Notes: a model not told the origin generated them from the sequence alone. DNA of 64,000 nt from Dysgonomonas mossii DSM 22836 (GCF_000213575.1 NZ_GL892006.1:618730-682729); one strand, 5' to 3'; shown: positions 16,745 to 26,418, counted from the first letter of the stretch. Translations and numbers: made by a program.

Positions 16745-17979
16745 ATATGAAGATTTTACAAAAAAAATATTTATATCCATTCTTTCTTTTGTCTTTTCCT
16801 ATTGTTATAGATTGCCTTAATGGTTATCTCAAAGGAGCATCAGGAGAAGGTGAGAGCATGATTGGCATTCTTTATAGAGGTGCTGTAGTTATTTTCGCCC
16901 TGCCTTATCTACTTAAAAACAGATTCTCTAGATACATTTTTTTAATCTTAATTACTTCTTTTATCTCTTTCAGTTATCATATAATAATGGGGTATTTTTC
17001 TATATCCTCCATTTCTAACCTTATCAAGATTATATACATCTTTTGTGTATTAAGCATTTTATTGAAGAATAAATATTTTGATAATATTTGGACTGTTTCA
17101 AATTGTGCCATTGGTTATGGTTTTACTGCAGCTTCAGTTTTAATATTAAGTTATATTTTTGATTTTGGTTATAGTGCGTATGTAGAAAACACTTTTGGAA
17201 CCAAAGGTTTTTTCATCGCGATGAATGATGTCGGCTTAACAATATTGTTATTAAATGCCTTGTCCTGCTTTTGCTTTCTAAAAACAAAAAAGAAAATATA
17301 TTTAATAGCAACTCTAACCATGTCTGCTGGCACTATTTTTGTCGGTTCAATGGCCTGCTACTTTGGTACTGGAGCTATAATGCTATGTTTCTTTTTTAAT
17401 ATAGTTTTTAATAATACAAAAGATTATAAAAGCACTCTCAAACAAAGAATAATAGTTATTCTCCTTTTCTCTTTTGGCCTAATACAATCTATTAACTTCA
17501 TTGTAAACTTAATACTTAATGACTCGTATTTATCACAAAAGTATAGTAACATTATAGGAATATTTATGGAGATGTCTGGAAGAGATTACCTTATAGAAGC
17601 ATCTTTTAAAACATTTGAGAAATTCTCCTTATTTGACTGGTTATTTGGTACAGGAATCCAATTTAGTATTTCGATACAATACATATTAGGACTAAATAAT
17701 CCCAAAGGAGTGGAAGTAGACCCCATAGACTTGATCGGAATCTACGGTCTCATTTTCGCAATATTACTAATGATATTTCCTATACGTATTCTAGGTAAGA
17801 CAATCAAAAGTTATTTAAAGAACAAAGACCTATTATCATACTGGCTTACGATTGGATTAAGCTTTTATATATTGCATGCCATATATGGAGGCCATGCATA
17901 TACTAGTCCTTTAGTCTCTTCCTATTTGGCTGTATATATCTATTTATATGTAAAAAGACAAAATCTAACAACTATATGA
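16741..17979 (+). CDS. O-antigen/capsule polymerase (Wzy-like)
   Basis: 412 aa with about 10-12 hydrophobic helices and no soluble domain. A charged loop before the last third reads 'MSGRDYLIEASFKTFEKF...GTGIQFS', the layout of Wzy/O-antigen ligase-like proteins. Known role: joins repeat units on the periplasmic face. Wzy proteins have little sequence conservation, so the call relies on topology, position in a Wzx/Wzz/export locus and the absence of another candidate. The start is GTG at 16741, overlapping the previous stop, or ATG at 16747. The end overlaps the next gene by 4 bp. Confidence 0.78.
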   Translation: MNMKILQKKYLYPFFLLSFPIVIDCLNGYLKGASGEGESMIGILYRGAVVIFALPYLLKNRFSRYIFLILITSFISFSYHIIMGYFSISSISNLIKIIYIFCVLSILLKNKYFDNIWTVSNCAIGYGFTAASVLILSYIFDFGYSAYVENTFGTKGFFIAMNDVGLTILLLNALSCFCFLKTKKKIYLIATLTMSAGTIFVGSMACYFGTGAIMLCFFFNIVFNNTKDYKSTLKQRIIVILLFSFGLIQSINFIVNLILNDSYLSQKYSNIIGIFMEMSGRDYLIEASFKTFEKFSLFDWLFGTGIQFSISIQYILGLNNPKGVEVDPIDLIGIYGLIFAILLMIFPIRILGKTIKSYLKNKDLLSYWLTIGLSFYILHAIYGGHAYTSPLVSSYLAVYIYLYVKRQNLTTI

Positions 17980-19088
17980 AAATCTTATTTTTTGTTGATG
18001 GAGGTTTCAATAATGGTGTAGGAGCACTACTCGTTGAACAAATAAAAGCTATACATAAACAGTATAAAAACATACATGCGGTAACAAGTTCGAAAGAACA
18101 AGAAGCTAATTTGATTAAGGCTCTAAAAGATCAGAACATACCAATACTTCATCTTGAAGGCTTGGAAGTACATAATAATTACAAATGTCACATAGAACAG
18201 CTAATGAGCTATATTCTTGATAACAATATAAAATTAATTCACGTCCAAGCTAATTGGCAATTGGCATTAGTTACAATTGCTAGGAGCAAACTATATTTAC
18301 ACCATCGCTACCGATTTAAAGTGATCTATTCTATTCATTCTTATAGAAATAATTTACACCCAATAAAAGCATTCATTGGAAGATTGATTATTGGTTTTGC
18401 ACTACTTCTATTCTCTGATAAGATTATATGTTCATCTTCCTTTTTAAAGAAGAAATTTAGGTTGTTAACTCCCAAAATAATATTATTACCAATAGGTGTT
18501 TCCAGCACGTTCTTTGAAGACTATAAAGAAAGCAATACAGATAATTTAAATTTAGTTTTTCCTGCTCAATTCAGACCTGGAAAAAATCAAGATATTTTAA
18601 TTAAGGCTTTTTCGGAATATGTATATGAGACTAAGGAAATAAATGCTAATTTATGCTTACCTGGAGAAGGAGAATTACTTGATAAAATGAAAATGCTAGC
18701 TCATGAACTTAAAGTAGAGAAGCAAATTATATTCCCAGGTCAATGCTCTATGAGTAAAATAAAAGATTTCTACCTACAATCCAATATAGGGGTTATATCT
18801 TCTAACTCTGAAACTTTTGGATTATGTATTGCTGAGCCATATGTTCTTGGGAGATGCGTAATAACGCGACACATCGGAGTGGCTGATGATATCATAAAGG
18901 ATGGCATTAGTGGGTATTTTTTCCATAATAAAGAAGACTTAAAAAATATATTACTCAATATCTCAAAAAATAGAGAGAAATTAAAAATAATCGGAGAGCA
19001 TAATTTCAAAGATCGTGATCGTTTTAGCTGGCATAAAATAGCATCAGAGTACTTAGAAGTAGTAAATAAACTTCAATTTGACTCTTAA
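17976..19088 (+). CDS. Glycosyltransferase family 4
   Basis: 370 aa, GT-B fold. The N-terminal 'ILFFVDGGFNNGVGALLVEQI' is the glycine-rich acceptor-domain loop. The Glycos_transf_1 domain begins near 185 ('LNLVFPAQFRPGKNQDILIKAF') and contains 'FPGQCSMSKIKDFYLQSNI' and the retaining-enzyme motif 'SETFGLCIAEPYVLG' with two conserved glutamates. It acts in the cytoplasm on lipid-linked intermediates. It is coupled to the polymerase gene by an ATGA overlap. Confidence 0.9.
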   Translation: MKILFFVDGGFNNGVGALLVEQIKAIHKQYKNIHAVTSSKEQEANLIKALKDQNIPILHLEGLEVHNNYKCHIEQLMSYILDNNIKLIHVQANWQLALVTIARSKLYLHHRYRFKVIYSIHSYRNNLHPIKAFIGRLIIGFALLLFSDKIICSSSFLKKKFRLLTPKIILLPIGVSSTFFEDYKESNTDNLNLVFPAQFRPGKNQDILIKAFSEYVYETKEINANLCLPGEGELLDKMKMLAHELKVEKQIIFPGQCSMSKIKDFYLQSNIGVISSNSETFGLCIAEPYVLGRCVITRHIGVADDIIKDGISGYFFHNKEDLKNILLNISKNREKLKIIGEHNFKDRDRFSWHKIASEYLEVVNKLQFDS

Positions 19089-19110
19089 TTATTTAAATCT
19101 TATCATTAAG

Positions 19111-20262
19111 ATGAAAATACTTCTTATCCATACATATTACCAACAATCAGGGGGTGAAGATACGGTTTTTCAACAAGAATATTCCTTATTGGCAGAAGAC
19201 AATATTGTCGAAAAGGTTTCTTTTCAAAATAAAAAAGGATTGAAAGGTATGATACAATTTCTTTTTTCAATATGGAATATTTATGCAGCAATCAAAGTTA
19301 GAAAAAAAATAAAATTATTTCAGCCTGATATTATACATTTGCATAATTGGCATTACGCATCAGGACCATTAATTATCAGAACTATAAAGAAGAAGAAAAT
19401 CCCACTTATTATAACTCTACATAATTATAGATTAATCTGTCCATCAGGCATTCTGATGCATAAAGGCATAATATATAAAAAAAGTATAAATAAAAGCTTC
19501 CCTTACCAAGCTATAAAAGACAAAGTATTTAGAGATTCTTTATTTCAAACATTTTGGGTCGCATTCATTGTTTGGTTTCATAAAATATTAGGCACATGGA
19601 ATATGCCTCAAAAATATATTGTATTAACTGAGTTTGCGAAGAAACTATTTACAGAATCCTATATTGGCATAGATAAAGACCGATTTATAATAAAACCAAA
19701 CTTTTCAGAAAATCCACTATTAGAATGTAATTTAAAAAAATCAGACTTTTTATTCATCGGACGAATCAGTGAAGAAAAAGGTATAAGATGTTTACTTGAA
19801 GCATTTAAGAAAGTTCATTACACTATTAAGATTGGGGGAGATGGTCCGCTTGTAAATGAAGTAATATTAGCTGGGAAGGAACATCCAAATATACAATATT
19901 TAGGAAAATTAGAAAAAGCGCTCGTAGTTTATTATATGCAAAATAGTTCTATATTAGTTTTCCCTTCAATTTGGTACGAAGGAATGCCAATGACTATTAT
20001 TGAAGCTCTTGCTTTAGGGACTCCTGTTCTAGCCAGTAATCTTGGAGCAATGCCATCCATGATTGAGGATCAATTTAATGGACTTTTGTTTGAAACAAAT
20101 AACCCAAAAGATTTAGTAAAAAAATTAAAGGAATGGGAAAGCATTTCTTCTGAAAAAAAAAGAGAGTTTTATTTAAATTCTAGAGACTCTTATCTAAATA
20201 AATACACTCCTGAAATAAATAAAAAAATATTGCTAAATATATATAGTAATTCTATTAAATAA
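19111..20262 (+). CDS. Glycosyltransferase family 4
   Basis: 383 aa from ATG 19111. An upstream in-frame start at 19078 lies inside the previous gene and adds residues not seen in the family. Motifs: 'KILLIHTYYQQSGGEDTVF' (typical N-terminus of a capsule GT4 subgroup), 'IIHLHNWHYASGPLII', 'FLFIGRISEEKGIRCLLEAF' and 'VFPSIWYEGMPMTIIEALALG', with the E-x7-E pattern. It transfers a sugar with retention of configuration on the cytoplasmic side. It follows the other GT4 enzyme by 22 bp. Confidence 0.9.
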   Translation: MKILLIHTYYQQSGGEDTVFQQEYSLLAEDNIVEKVSFQNKKGLKGMIQFLFSIWNIYAAIKVRKKIKLFQPDIIHLHNWHYASGPLIIRTIKKKKIPLIITLHNYRLICPSGILMHKGIIYKKSINKSFPYQAIKDKVFRDSLFQTFWVAFIVWFHKILGTWNMPQKYIVLTEFAKKLFTESYIGIDKDRFIIKPNFSENPLLECNLKKSDFLFIGRISEEKGIRCLLEAFKKVHYTIKIGGDGPLVNEVILAGKEHPNIQYLGKLEKALVVYYMQNSSILVFPSIWYEGMPMTIIEALALGTPVLASNLGAMPSMIEDQFNGLLFETNNPKDLVKKLKEWESISSEKKREFYLNSRDSYLNKYTPEINKKILLNIYSNSIK

Positions 20263-20271
20263 GCACTATCT

Positions 20272-20988
20272 ATGTTCAACTTAAAGACAATCAATGCCCT
20301 AAGAAATCTTAATGATATATCTTCTAAAGAAAAGAAGAGTATTCTAATAAATACAATTAATGCTCATTCATATAATGTAGCAAAAAAAGATCAGCAATTT
20401 GCTAAAGTATTATTGCAATCCGATTATGTATTACCAGACGGACAAAGTATTATTTGGGCCAAAAGAATACTATCAGGAGATAAATTAACAAGGATTGCAG
20501 GATTTGATTTATTTCAATGGGAAATGAATCGATTGAACAATATCTATGGAAGTTGTTTTTTCTTAGGTAGCAAAAACGAGATATTACAAAAAATATTAGT
20601 TAAAGCTGCTCTTGAATATCCCAATGTTAAAATCAAAACATACTCACCACCATATAAATCGCTATTTTCTATAGAAGAAAATAGAATTATGATAAATGAA
20701 ATAAATGTGTTTAAACCTAATGTTCTTTTTGTTGGTATGACAGCACCAAAACAAGAAAAATGGGCATTTGAAAATAAAGATAATTTAAAGGTAGGTCATA
20801 TATGCTCCATAGGAGCTGTTTTTGACTTTTATGCAGGCAACATACAAAGAGCTCCTAAATGGATGCAAAGAAATGGATTAGAGTGGCTATATAGATTAAT
20901 CAAAGAACCTCGTAGAATGTGGAAACGATACATCATAGGAAATACTAAATTTATCTTTTATATTATTAAAGAAAAAATAAATGGCTGA
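20272..20988 (+). CDS. WecG/TagA/CpsF family glycosyltransferase (GT26)
   Basis: 238 aa. Motifs: 'INTINAHSYNVAKKDQQFA', 'YVLPDGQSIIWAKR' (catalytic Asp region), 'SCFFLGSKNEILQK', 'NVLFVGMTAPKQEKWAFEN' and 'IGAVFDFYAGNIQRAPKWM'. Known function: adds the second sugar (often ManNAc(A) or similar) to undecaprenyl-diphosphate-GlcNAc. It implies that a WecA-type or other initiating enzyme is encoded elsewhere, because none is in this locus. It is the last polysaccharide gene and overlaps msrC by 8 bp. Confidence 0.92.
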   Translation: MFNLKTINALRNLNDISSKEKKSILINTINAHSYNVAKKDQQFAKVLLQSDYVLPDGQSIIWAKRILSGDKLTRIAGFDLFQWEMNRLNNIYGSCFFLGSKNEILQKILVKAALEYPNVKIKTYSPPYKSLFSIEENRIMINEINVFKPNVLFVGMTAPKQEKWAFENKDNLKVGHICSIGAVFDFYAGNIQRAPKWMQRNGLEWLYRLIKEPRRMWKRYIIGNTKFIFYIIKEKING

Positions 20989-21463
20989 ACACCTCCACAT
21001 ATCCACCTCTTCCAAAGAAGAAAAATACCTCACTCTCCTACCCCAGCTAAAAAGCTTACTTGAAGGAGAGACAGACACTATTGCCAATATGGCAAATATA
21101 TCTGCTGCCTTGAAAATGACGTTTGGATTTTTCTGGGTAGGGTTCTATATCGTAAAAAGAGAAGAACTTGTGCTTGGCCCATTCCAAGGAACAATAGCCT
21201 GTACCCGTATCAAATACGGTAAAGGTGTCTGCGGCACAGCATGGAAAGAAAAGCGAACCGTTATAGTAGAGAATGTTAACCAATTTCCCGGTCATATAGC
21301 TTGTGATGCGGCATCACAGTCCGAAATTGTAATACCGCTATTCAACCATAACGACGTAATCGCTGTTTTAGATGTAGACAGTGAACATCTCAATCATTTC
21401 GACAAAACGGACGCTCTTTACCTCGAGCAGATAGTGAAGCTGCTTGAAGATAAAATCAATTAA
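20981..21463 (+). CDS. msrC: Free methionine-(R)-sulfoxide reductase, GAF domain
   Basis: 160 aa, one GAF domain. The signature 'LGPFQGTIACTRIKYGKGVCG' region and 'FPGHIACDAASQSEIVIP' place cysteines at 74, 84 and 108, the same spacing as the catalytic and resolving cysteines of E. coli fRMsr (84, 94, 118). Known function: thioredoxin-dependent reduction of free Met-R-sulfoxide in the cytoplasm. It overlaps the last capsule gene by 8 bp and is probably co-transcribed with it, though it has no role in glycans. It marks the right edge of the capsule locus. It converges on the SLC13 gene with a 6-bp gap. Confidence 0.93.
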   Translation: MAEHLHISTSSKEEKYLTLLPQLKSLLEGETDTIANMANISAALKMTFGFFWVGFYIVKREELVLGPFQGTIACTRIKYGKGVCGTAWKEKRTVIVENVNQFPGHIACDAASQSEIVIPLFNHNDVIAVLDVDSEHLNHFDKTDALYLEQIVKLLEDKIN

Positions 21464-21469
21464 TCTGTT

Positions 21470-23326
21470 TTAGAAAGGAAACAGTAAAGGCAGGGCCAGT
21501 ATCATAATTATTCCCATAATCACTTGCAAAGGCAAGCCGACCTTCATATAATCCATAAAGGTATAACGTCCCGCAGTCATTACCAGCGCATTGGGTGGAG
21601 TTGAGAATGGAGAAGCAAAACACATACTAGCGGCAACTGCTACTGCAAACAAGAACGGATAAGGACTTATGCCCATCCCCTCAGCAGCCTTCAAGGCTAT
21701 AGGTGTAAACAACACAGCTGTGGCAGTATTACTTATAAACATAGTGAGCAAAGACGTACAAAAGTAAATCCCCGCAAGCAATGCATAAGGGCCCATATCT
21801 CCCAAATGATTAACCAAAGAACCTGAGATAAGAGTATCTACTCCTGTATTCTGAAAAGCAGTGGCCATCGGCAACATAGCACCAATCAGCACTACACTTT
21901 CCCAGTTTATGCTATTATACGCTTCTTCCATATTACGAAGACAGCCCGTTACCACCATCAGCACAGCAGCTAACATTATAGCAATCACCGAAGGAAGAAT
22001 CTCTAGCACCATCGCCAATACCATCAATATCATTATACCGGCTGCAATAGGAGCATTCTGATCCAATGTTACTTTAGCTGCCTCTTTCAGTGGTTGACCA
22101 ACAAGCACCAAATCATCCTGTCTGTTATCTAAGTTCGCCAAATCTTTCCAAGTACCCTGTATCAAAAGAGCATCCCCCGAATGTAACTTAGTATCCTTAA
22201 TATCCCGCATCTTATATTCATTCTGACGCTGAATACCCAATACATTTACATTATACTCTTCCCTGAAACTAATTTCAGAAATCGTACGATTTATCAATCT
22301 CGAATTTGGCATAATAAAGACCTCTGCAATACCCGACTCCTGAAATCCTGCGAATGGACTTGCATCGGTTTTTTTCTCCAAATGGAAAGCATTATCAGAA
22401 ACAAATCTTTCTATATTTTCTATATCTCCGAGGCAGTATAATACATCATCTTTCAATATTACCGACTTAGGACCTGCAACTTCCTCTACAAGCTTTTTTC
22501 TGAATCTCGAATTACCATTCTTACGTATAATTTTACTGACACTGATATCATACGTTGATGCAATCTTTAGTTCGGCAAGAGTTTTGTTCAACAAAGGCGA
22601 ATCGGACTTTACCTCCACCTTGTAAGATTGTTGTTGTAGTTGGTATTCCTGAGCCAATTCAGCCAAGGATTTTCCTTCTTTCTTCTTACCCGAAGACGAG
22701 TCGCTCTTCGAAACAAGTAATTTGCTCAAAAAGAAGAGAACCACAACACCAATACCCAACGCAATGAAACCGATAGGTGCAAACGAGAAAAAGGATAAAG
22801 CCTCATATCCGGCATCAACAAGCGCATTCTGAATCACAAGATTGGGAGGTGTACTAATCAATGTGAACATACCCATACTACTGGCAAAAGCCAAAGGCAT
22901 AAGGTAACGACGTGGACTTATATTGGCGCTGGCAGCCATACTCACAATAATAGGCATCATCACGGCCACAGTACCCGTATTACTCACAAAAGCTCCGATA
23001 GAAGCCGTAACCAACATGACCAGAATAAATAGTTTATTCTCATTCTGCCCTGCGGTCTGAAGTATTTTGCTACTTATCATCTTTGCCAGCCCTGTGCGGA
23101 AAATACCGGCTCCTACGACAAAGAGACCGATCATCATAATTACAACCGAATTAGAAAAACCGGCTAAAGCTTCGGTAGGTGTCAACACTCCGGTTAATGC
23201 CAATATGAGTAAAGCACATACAGCCACGAGGTCTGAGCGAACCTTTCCCCGCATGAAGAAAAAAGATGCGACGAACAAAGTTGCTAATGTTATATTGATG
23301 GGAGATAGTAAAGACGAAAGTTCCAT
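21470..23326 (-). CDS. SLC13/DASS-type permease with two RCK_C domains
   Basis: 618 aa. Two hydrophobic blocks of membrane helices flank a cytoplasmic insert (about 210-400) holding two TrkA-C (RCK_C) domains ('SPLLNKTLAELKI...ISVSKIIR' and 'SRLINRTISEISF...VLGIQRQNEY'). Repeated 'SNTGTVAVMMPI'/'STPPNLVIQNAL' and 'SNTATAVLFTPIAL'/'STPPNALVMTAG' are the SNT/TPPN substrate and sodium sites of the DASS family. Known role: sodium-coupled uptake of dicarboxylates, sulfate or similar anions, with RCK_C domains sensing a ligand. The substrate cannot be set from the sequence. Single-gene unit, convergent with msrC. Confidence 0.88.
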   Translation of the reverse strand: MELSSLLSPINITLATLFVASFFFMRGKVRSDLVAVCALLILALTGVLTPTEALAGFSNSVVIMMIGLFVVGAGIFRTGLAKMISSKILQTAGQNENKLFILVMLVTASIGAFVSNTGTVAVMMPIIVSMAASANISPRRYLMPLAFASSMGMFTLISTPPNLVIQNALVDAGYEALSFFSFAPIGFIALGIGVVVLFFLSKLLVSKSDSSSGKKKEGKSLAELAQEYQLQQQSYKVEVKSDSPLLNKTLAELKIASTYDISVSKIIRKNGNSRFRKKLVEEVAGPKSVILKDDVLYCLGDIENIERFVSDNAFHLEKKTDASPFAGFQESGIAEVFIMPNSRLINRTISEISFREEYNVNVLGIQRQNEYKMRDIKDTKLHSGDALLIQGTWKDLANLDNRQDDLVLVGQPLKEAAKVTLDQNAPIAAGIMILMVLAMVLEILPSVIAIMLAAVLMVVTGCLRNMEEAYNSINWESVVLIGAMLPMATAFQNTGVDTLISGSLVNHLGDMGPYALLAGIYFCTSLLTMFISNTATAVLFTPIALKAAEGMGISPYPFLFAVAVAASMCFASPFSTPPNALVMTAGRYTFMDYMKVGLPLQVIMGIIMILALPLLFPF

Positions 23327-23368
23327 TTGCGTAATTGTTTATAATTCCTTTCCAGTTTGTAAACAATG

Positions 23369-23376
23369 CAAAGATA
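23369..23376 (-). promoter_or_regulatory. Candidate -7 element for the SLC13 gene
   Basis: The minus strand reads TATCTTTG, 42 bp upstream of the start codon; no good TTG at the right distance. Confidence 0.45.
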
Positions 23377-23768
23377 AAAAATACTGATTCATCCAGCTAC
23401 TTGTTTCTAACAACAACAATAAAAAGATAAGAATTGTTTGTATTTTTTCACTTTCGTTGAGTACGAAGTCTCTTTTATAGAAAAAGGAACATTATACGAA
23501 GAATTTTCTTACGGCTTGCTAAGGAGAGGAATTTAGTTGTCTCCGAACAGAATGAAGTGCCTAAGGCTAAAAGTCTACAAGCAAAACTCCTTTCTGTTCA
23601 GAAAACAACAACATACAAACACGCTTCTGTGTACAAAGATACTTATATGTGAAAAAGGAATATCTTTCTATAAATTATACTCTAAAACACTACAAAAACA
23701 AGAATGTTCACACATTATGTTAGACGCAAATATTTTTTAAATGTTACACAAATGGCAAAAATATATTC
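23377..23768. other. Gene-free stretch between the SLC13 and lipoprotein genes
   Basis: About 390 bp with no credible gene; one 67-codon frame has no family-like sequence or ribosome site. The one structure seen is a perfect 8-bp inverted repeat, GAACAGAA (23545-23552) with TTCTGTTC (23592-23599), 39 bp apart, with no T-run after it. It could fold in a small RNA or be chance. Confidence 0.4.
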
Positions 23769-24296
23769 TTAATCAAAAGTGATCGAGTTGATGCTTTTGA
23801 TACTTATCCCTCTAAAACAATCATCTTGGCAGCCCTTCTCATTATAGCCACACAAGGAAATCATTCCATCATTTTTTGTTTCAAAGTAAGTTTCTGTGCC
23901 TTTTCTTTTTTTCAACCAATCTTGTTCTGCCCTTTGATAGACTTCATCAAGAGTTAAAACATCCGATGCCGGCGTATCTTTATGGCTACCTAGTTCCAAT
24001 ACGTTTTCGGTCCATTCCAATTCAAGATCAGGACTTACGTCATTCGGATAGCCGGTATATTTAAAGCTTCGTCTATTTACTTTGCCATCATAAACAGTTA
24101 TAGTCGTTTGCCAAGAATAACCAACCCATGTACTTCCTGTTGTTGTATATTCGTATGTATTATTGGTTTGTTTCTTAAAACGACTCCAAACTTCCTTACT
24201 ATCCTTGAATTTATCTTCATATTCAAAATCGCCTTTATCACAAGATGTAAAAGCAAAACCAACGAACAACAGTATAAGTAGCATTTTATGTTTCAT
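23769..24296 (-). CDS. Small lipoprotein of unknown function
   Basis: 175 aa. The signal peptide ends in lipobox 'FTSC' (Cys at about 19), followed by an acidic stretch 'DKGDFEYEDKFKD' that fits export to the cell surface in Bacteroidota. The mature part is a small beta-rich domain ('NTYEYTTTGSTW', 'TTITVYDGKVNRRSF', 'VLTLDEVYQRAEQDWL'), faintly like DUF6174-type proteins. Three or four cysteines near the C-terminus ('CGYNEKGCQDDCF') may form disulfides. No functional neighbours. I do not recognise the family with confidence. Confidence 0.7.
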   Translation of the reverse strand: MKHKMLLILLFVGFAFTSCDKGDFEYEDKFKDSKEVWSRFKKQTNNTYEYTTTGSTWVGYSWQTTITVYDGKVNRRSFKYTGYPNDVSPDLELEWTENVLELGSHKDTPASDVLTLDEVYQRAEQDWLKKRKGTETYFETKNDGMISLCGYNEKGCQDDCFRGISIKSINSITFD

Positions 24297-24689
24297 AGTC
24301 TATACACTTTGGGGGTCTTTATTAGCAATATATTATTATAATCTGGATGTTTTTATTTAAGCAATACTTTCTGAATAGAAATAAGCAAGTTCATCTTCTA
24401 TAATATTATGATGCAAAACGAGTCTTTTTCGTTGCATTTACTTTTTATATATCTCAAAAAAATAAAGCTCAACAGTTTAAGGATATACCAATCCGCTCAA
24501 CACTAAAAAGATACTCTATATATTCCTTTCAAGAACAATCGATATTTTATTGAGAATTTAGACTCGATCAGAATTTTGGCAAGCCTTTTGCTATATACTT
24601 ATCAACATCAATTTGGATACAATAAATTACGCTTGTTAATTTGTTGAAAACATCTTTGTTATTAGCTGAAAATAAAATAAATATAAAAT
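24297..24689. other. Intergenic region upstream of grpE
   Basis: 393 bp between two divergent genes. It has a weak grpE promoter box (CATCTTTG, 24651-24658, one mismatch to TAnnTTTG) and an imperfect hairpin (24411-24421 with 24429-24437). No CIRCE heat-shock operator was found, and no other gene. Confidence 0.45.
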
Positions 24690-25244
24690 ATGAAAGAGGA
24701 TATTTCTGATAAAGATCTTGAAAGAGATGAATTTGTAGAAACAGACAATCTGACAAATAATCAGACAGAAGAAAATGTAGAAGACCAAGCAAGTGACAAT
24801 GTGACTGATTGGGAAGCAAAATATAATGAGCTCAACAACTCTTACCTACGCCTTAATGCAGAATTCGATAACTATCGCAAACGCACATTAAAAGAAAAAG
24901 CTGAACTGCTTAAATCAGGTAGCGAAAGAGTCTTGCTAGACATTATAGCAGTAGTCGACGACTTTGAGAGAGCATTAGACAACATCTCTAAAACGGAAGA
25001 TATAGATGCCGTAAAAGAAGGTATAAATCTTATATACAGCAAGTTTTCAAACTTCCTTACCAAGCACGGAGTAAAGGAAATAGAAACCATTGGTCACGCA
25101 TTCGACACCGATAAGCATGAGGCGGTGACTACCGTTCCGGCTCAGAGCGAAGAAGACAAAGACAAAATCATAGACAGTATACAAAAAGGATATACACTCG
25201 ACGATAAAGTCATCAGATATCCTAAAGTAATTGTTGCAAAATAA
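24690..25244 (+). CDS. grpE: GrpE nucleotide exchange factor
   Basis: 184 aa. An acidic N-terminal tail (about 1-50) is followed by the long coiled coil ('WEAKYNELNNSYLRLNAEF', 'YRKRTLKEKAEL') and the beta domain with 'HGVKEIETIGHAFDTDKHEA' and the C-terminal 'GYTLDDKVIRYPKVIVAK', all standard for GrpE. Known role: releases ADP from DnaK in the heat-shock folding cycle. It lies 15 bp upstream of dnaJ and surely shares its transcript. dnaK is not in this window. Confidence 0.96.
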   Translation: MKEDISDKDLERDEFVETDNLTNNQTEENVEDQASDNVTDWEAKYNELNNSYLRLNAEFDNYRKRTLKEKAELLKSGSERVLLDIIAVVDDFERALDNISKTEDIDAVKEGINLIYSKFSNFLTKHGVKEIETIGHAFDTDKHEAVTTVPAQSEEDKDKIIDSIQKGYTLDDKVIRYPKVIVAK

Positions 25245-25259
25245 AACAAGCATATTTCG

Positions 25260-26396
25260 ATGGCAACAAAGAGAGACTATTACGAAGTACTGGAGGTTAC
25301 AAAAACCGCAACATCAGAGGAAATAAAAAAAGCATATCGCAAAAAAGCAATTCAGTATCACCCCGACAAAAATCCGGGAAATAGTGAGGCAGAGGAAAAA
25401 TTTAAGGAAGCTGCCGAAGCCTACGAGATACTGAGCGACGAGCAGAAACGTGCCAAATATGACAGATACGGGCACGAAGCTCCCGGCGGATTTGGCGGTG
25501 CAGGAGGATTCTCGATGGATGATATATTCTCTCAGTTTGGCGATATATTCGGTGGGCACTTTGGAGGAGGATTTGGCGGGTTTGGCGGTCAACGTGGCCC
25601 TAGAACAAACAGAGGCTCAGACCTTCGTGTAAAAGTTAAACTTTCTCTGAAAGATATCGCATCGGGCGTAGAGAAAAAGATAAAAGTAAACAAGTTTGTT
25701 TCTTGTACACACTGTAAGGGTACAGGAGCCGACAAAGGCACAGCCTACGAAACATGTTCGACCTGTAAAGGTTCGGGAGTTGTTACTCGTGTGATGAACA
25801 CCATTTTGGGGCAAATGCAAACACAGTCTACCTGCCCGACATGTAATGGTGAAGGAAAGACCATTACAAAAAAATGTGCTCACTGTGCCGGAGAAGGTAT
25901 CACCCGAGAAGAAGAAGTGATAACCATCAACATTCCTGCCGGAGTAGCAGAAGGCATGCAACTATCGATGAGTGGTAAGGGAAATGCAGCTCGTCATGGT
26001 GGTATAAATGGCGACTTGCTGATCTTGGTAGAAGAAGAACAGCATCCTGAATTGTTCCGAGACGACAATGATATAGTCTATAACCTACTGCTGAGTGTTT
26101 CAACAGCCGCACTGGGAGGCAGTGTCGTTGTGCCTACTATAGACGGAAAAGTAAAAGTAACGATAGAACCGGGAACTCAACCGGGTAAGGTCTTACGACT
26201 CAAAAATAAAGGCTTGCCAAGCATCAACAGATACGGCACGGGAGACTTGTTGATAAACATCAGTGTGTATATTCCCGAAAACCTCAGCGACAGCGAGAAG
26301 GAGACCCTCACAGGGTTGGAGAACTCTCCTAACTTTCAGCCTAGCAAATCGGTAAAAGAGAAAATATTCACTCATTTCAGAAAGATGTTCGATTAA
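25260..26396 (+). CDS. dnaJ: Molecular chaperone DnaJ
   Basis: 378 aa, full length. J domain 1-~70 with 'YHPDKNPG' (the HPD motif that stimulates DnaK). A Gly/Phe-rich region with 'GGFGGAGGF' and '[13 protein letters not shown]' follows. The zinc-binding domain has four CxxCxGxG repeats (from 'CTHCKGTG' to 'CAHCAGEG', about 145-205), then the C-terminal substrate-binding domains. Known role: delivers unfolded protein to DnaK. It forms an operon with grpE and is followed by a terminator. Confidence 0.97.
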   Translation: MATKRDYYEVLEVTKTATSEEIKKAYRKKAIQYHPDKNPGNSEAEEKFKEAAEAYEILSDEQKRAKYDRYGHEAPGGFGGAGGFSMDDIFSQFGDIFGGHFGGGFGGFGGQRGPRTNRGSDLRVKVKLSLKDIASGVEKKIKVNKFVSCTHCKGTGADKGTAYETCSTCKGSGVVTRVMNTILGQMQTQSTCPTCNGEGKTITKKCAHCAGEGITREEEVITINIPAGVAEGMQLSMSGKGNAARHGGINGDLLILVEEEQHPELFRDDNDIVYNLLLSVSTAALGGSVVVPTIDGKVKVTIEPGTQPGKVLRLKNKGLPSINRYGTGDLLINISVYIPENLSDSEKETLTGLENSPNFQPSKSVKEKIFTHFRKMFD

Positions 26397-26418
26397 TCTC
26401 AATATTATTTAGATAAAT

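Noticed and set aside
23537-23740. 67-codon open frame in the gap between the SLC13 and lipoprotein genes
   Set aside because: No family-like sequence, no promoter or ribosome site and unusual composition; it also covers the inverted repeat. Probably not a gene.
24297-24689. CIRCE or sigma-32-type heat-shock operator upstream of grpE-dnaJ
   Set aside because: I looked for TTAGCACTC-N9-GAGTGCTAA and found nothing close.
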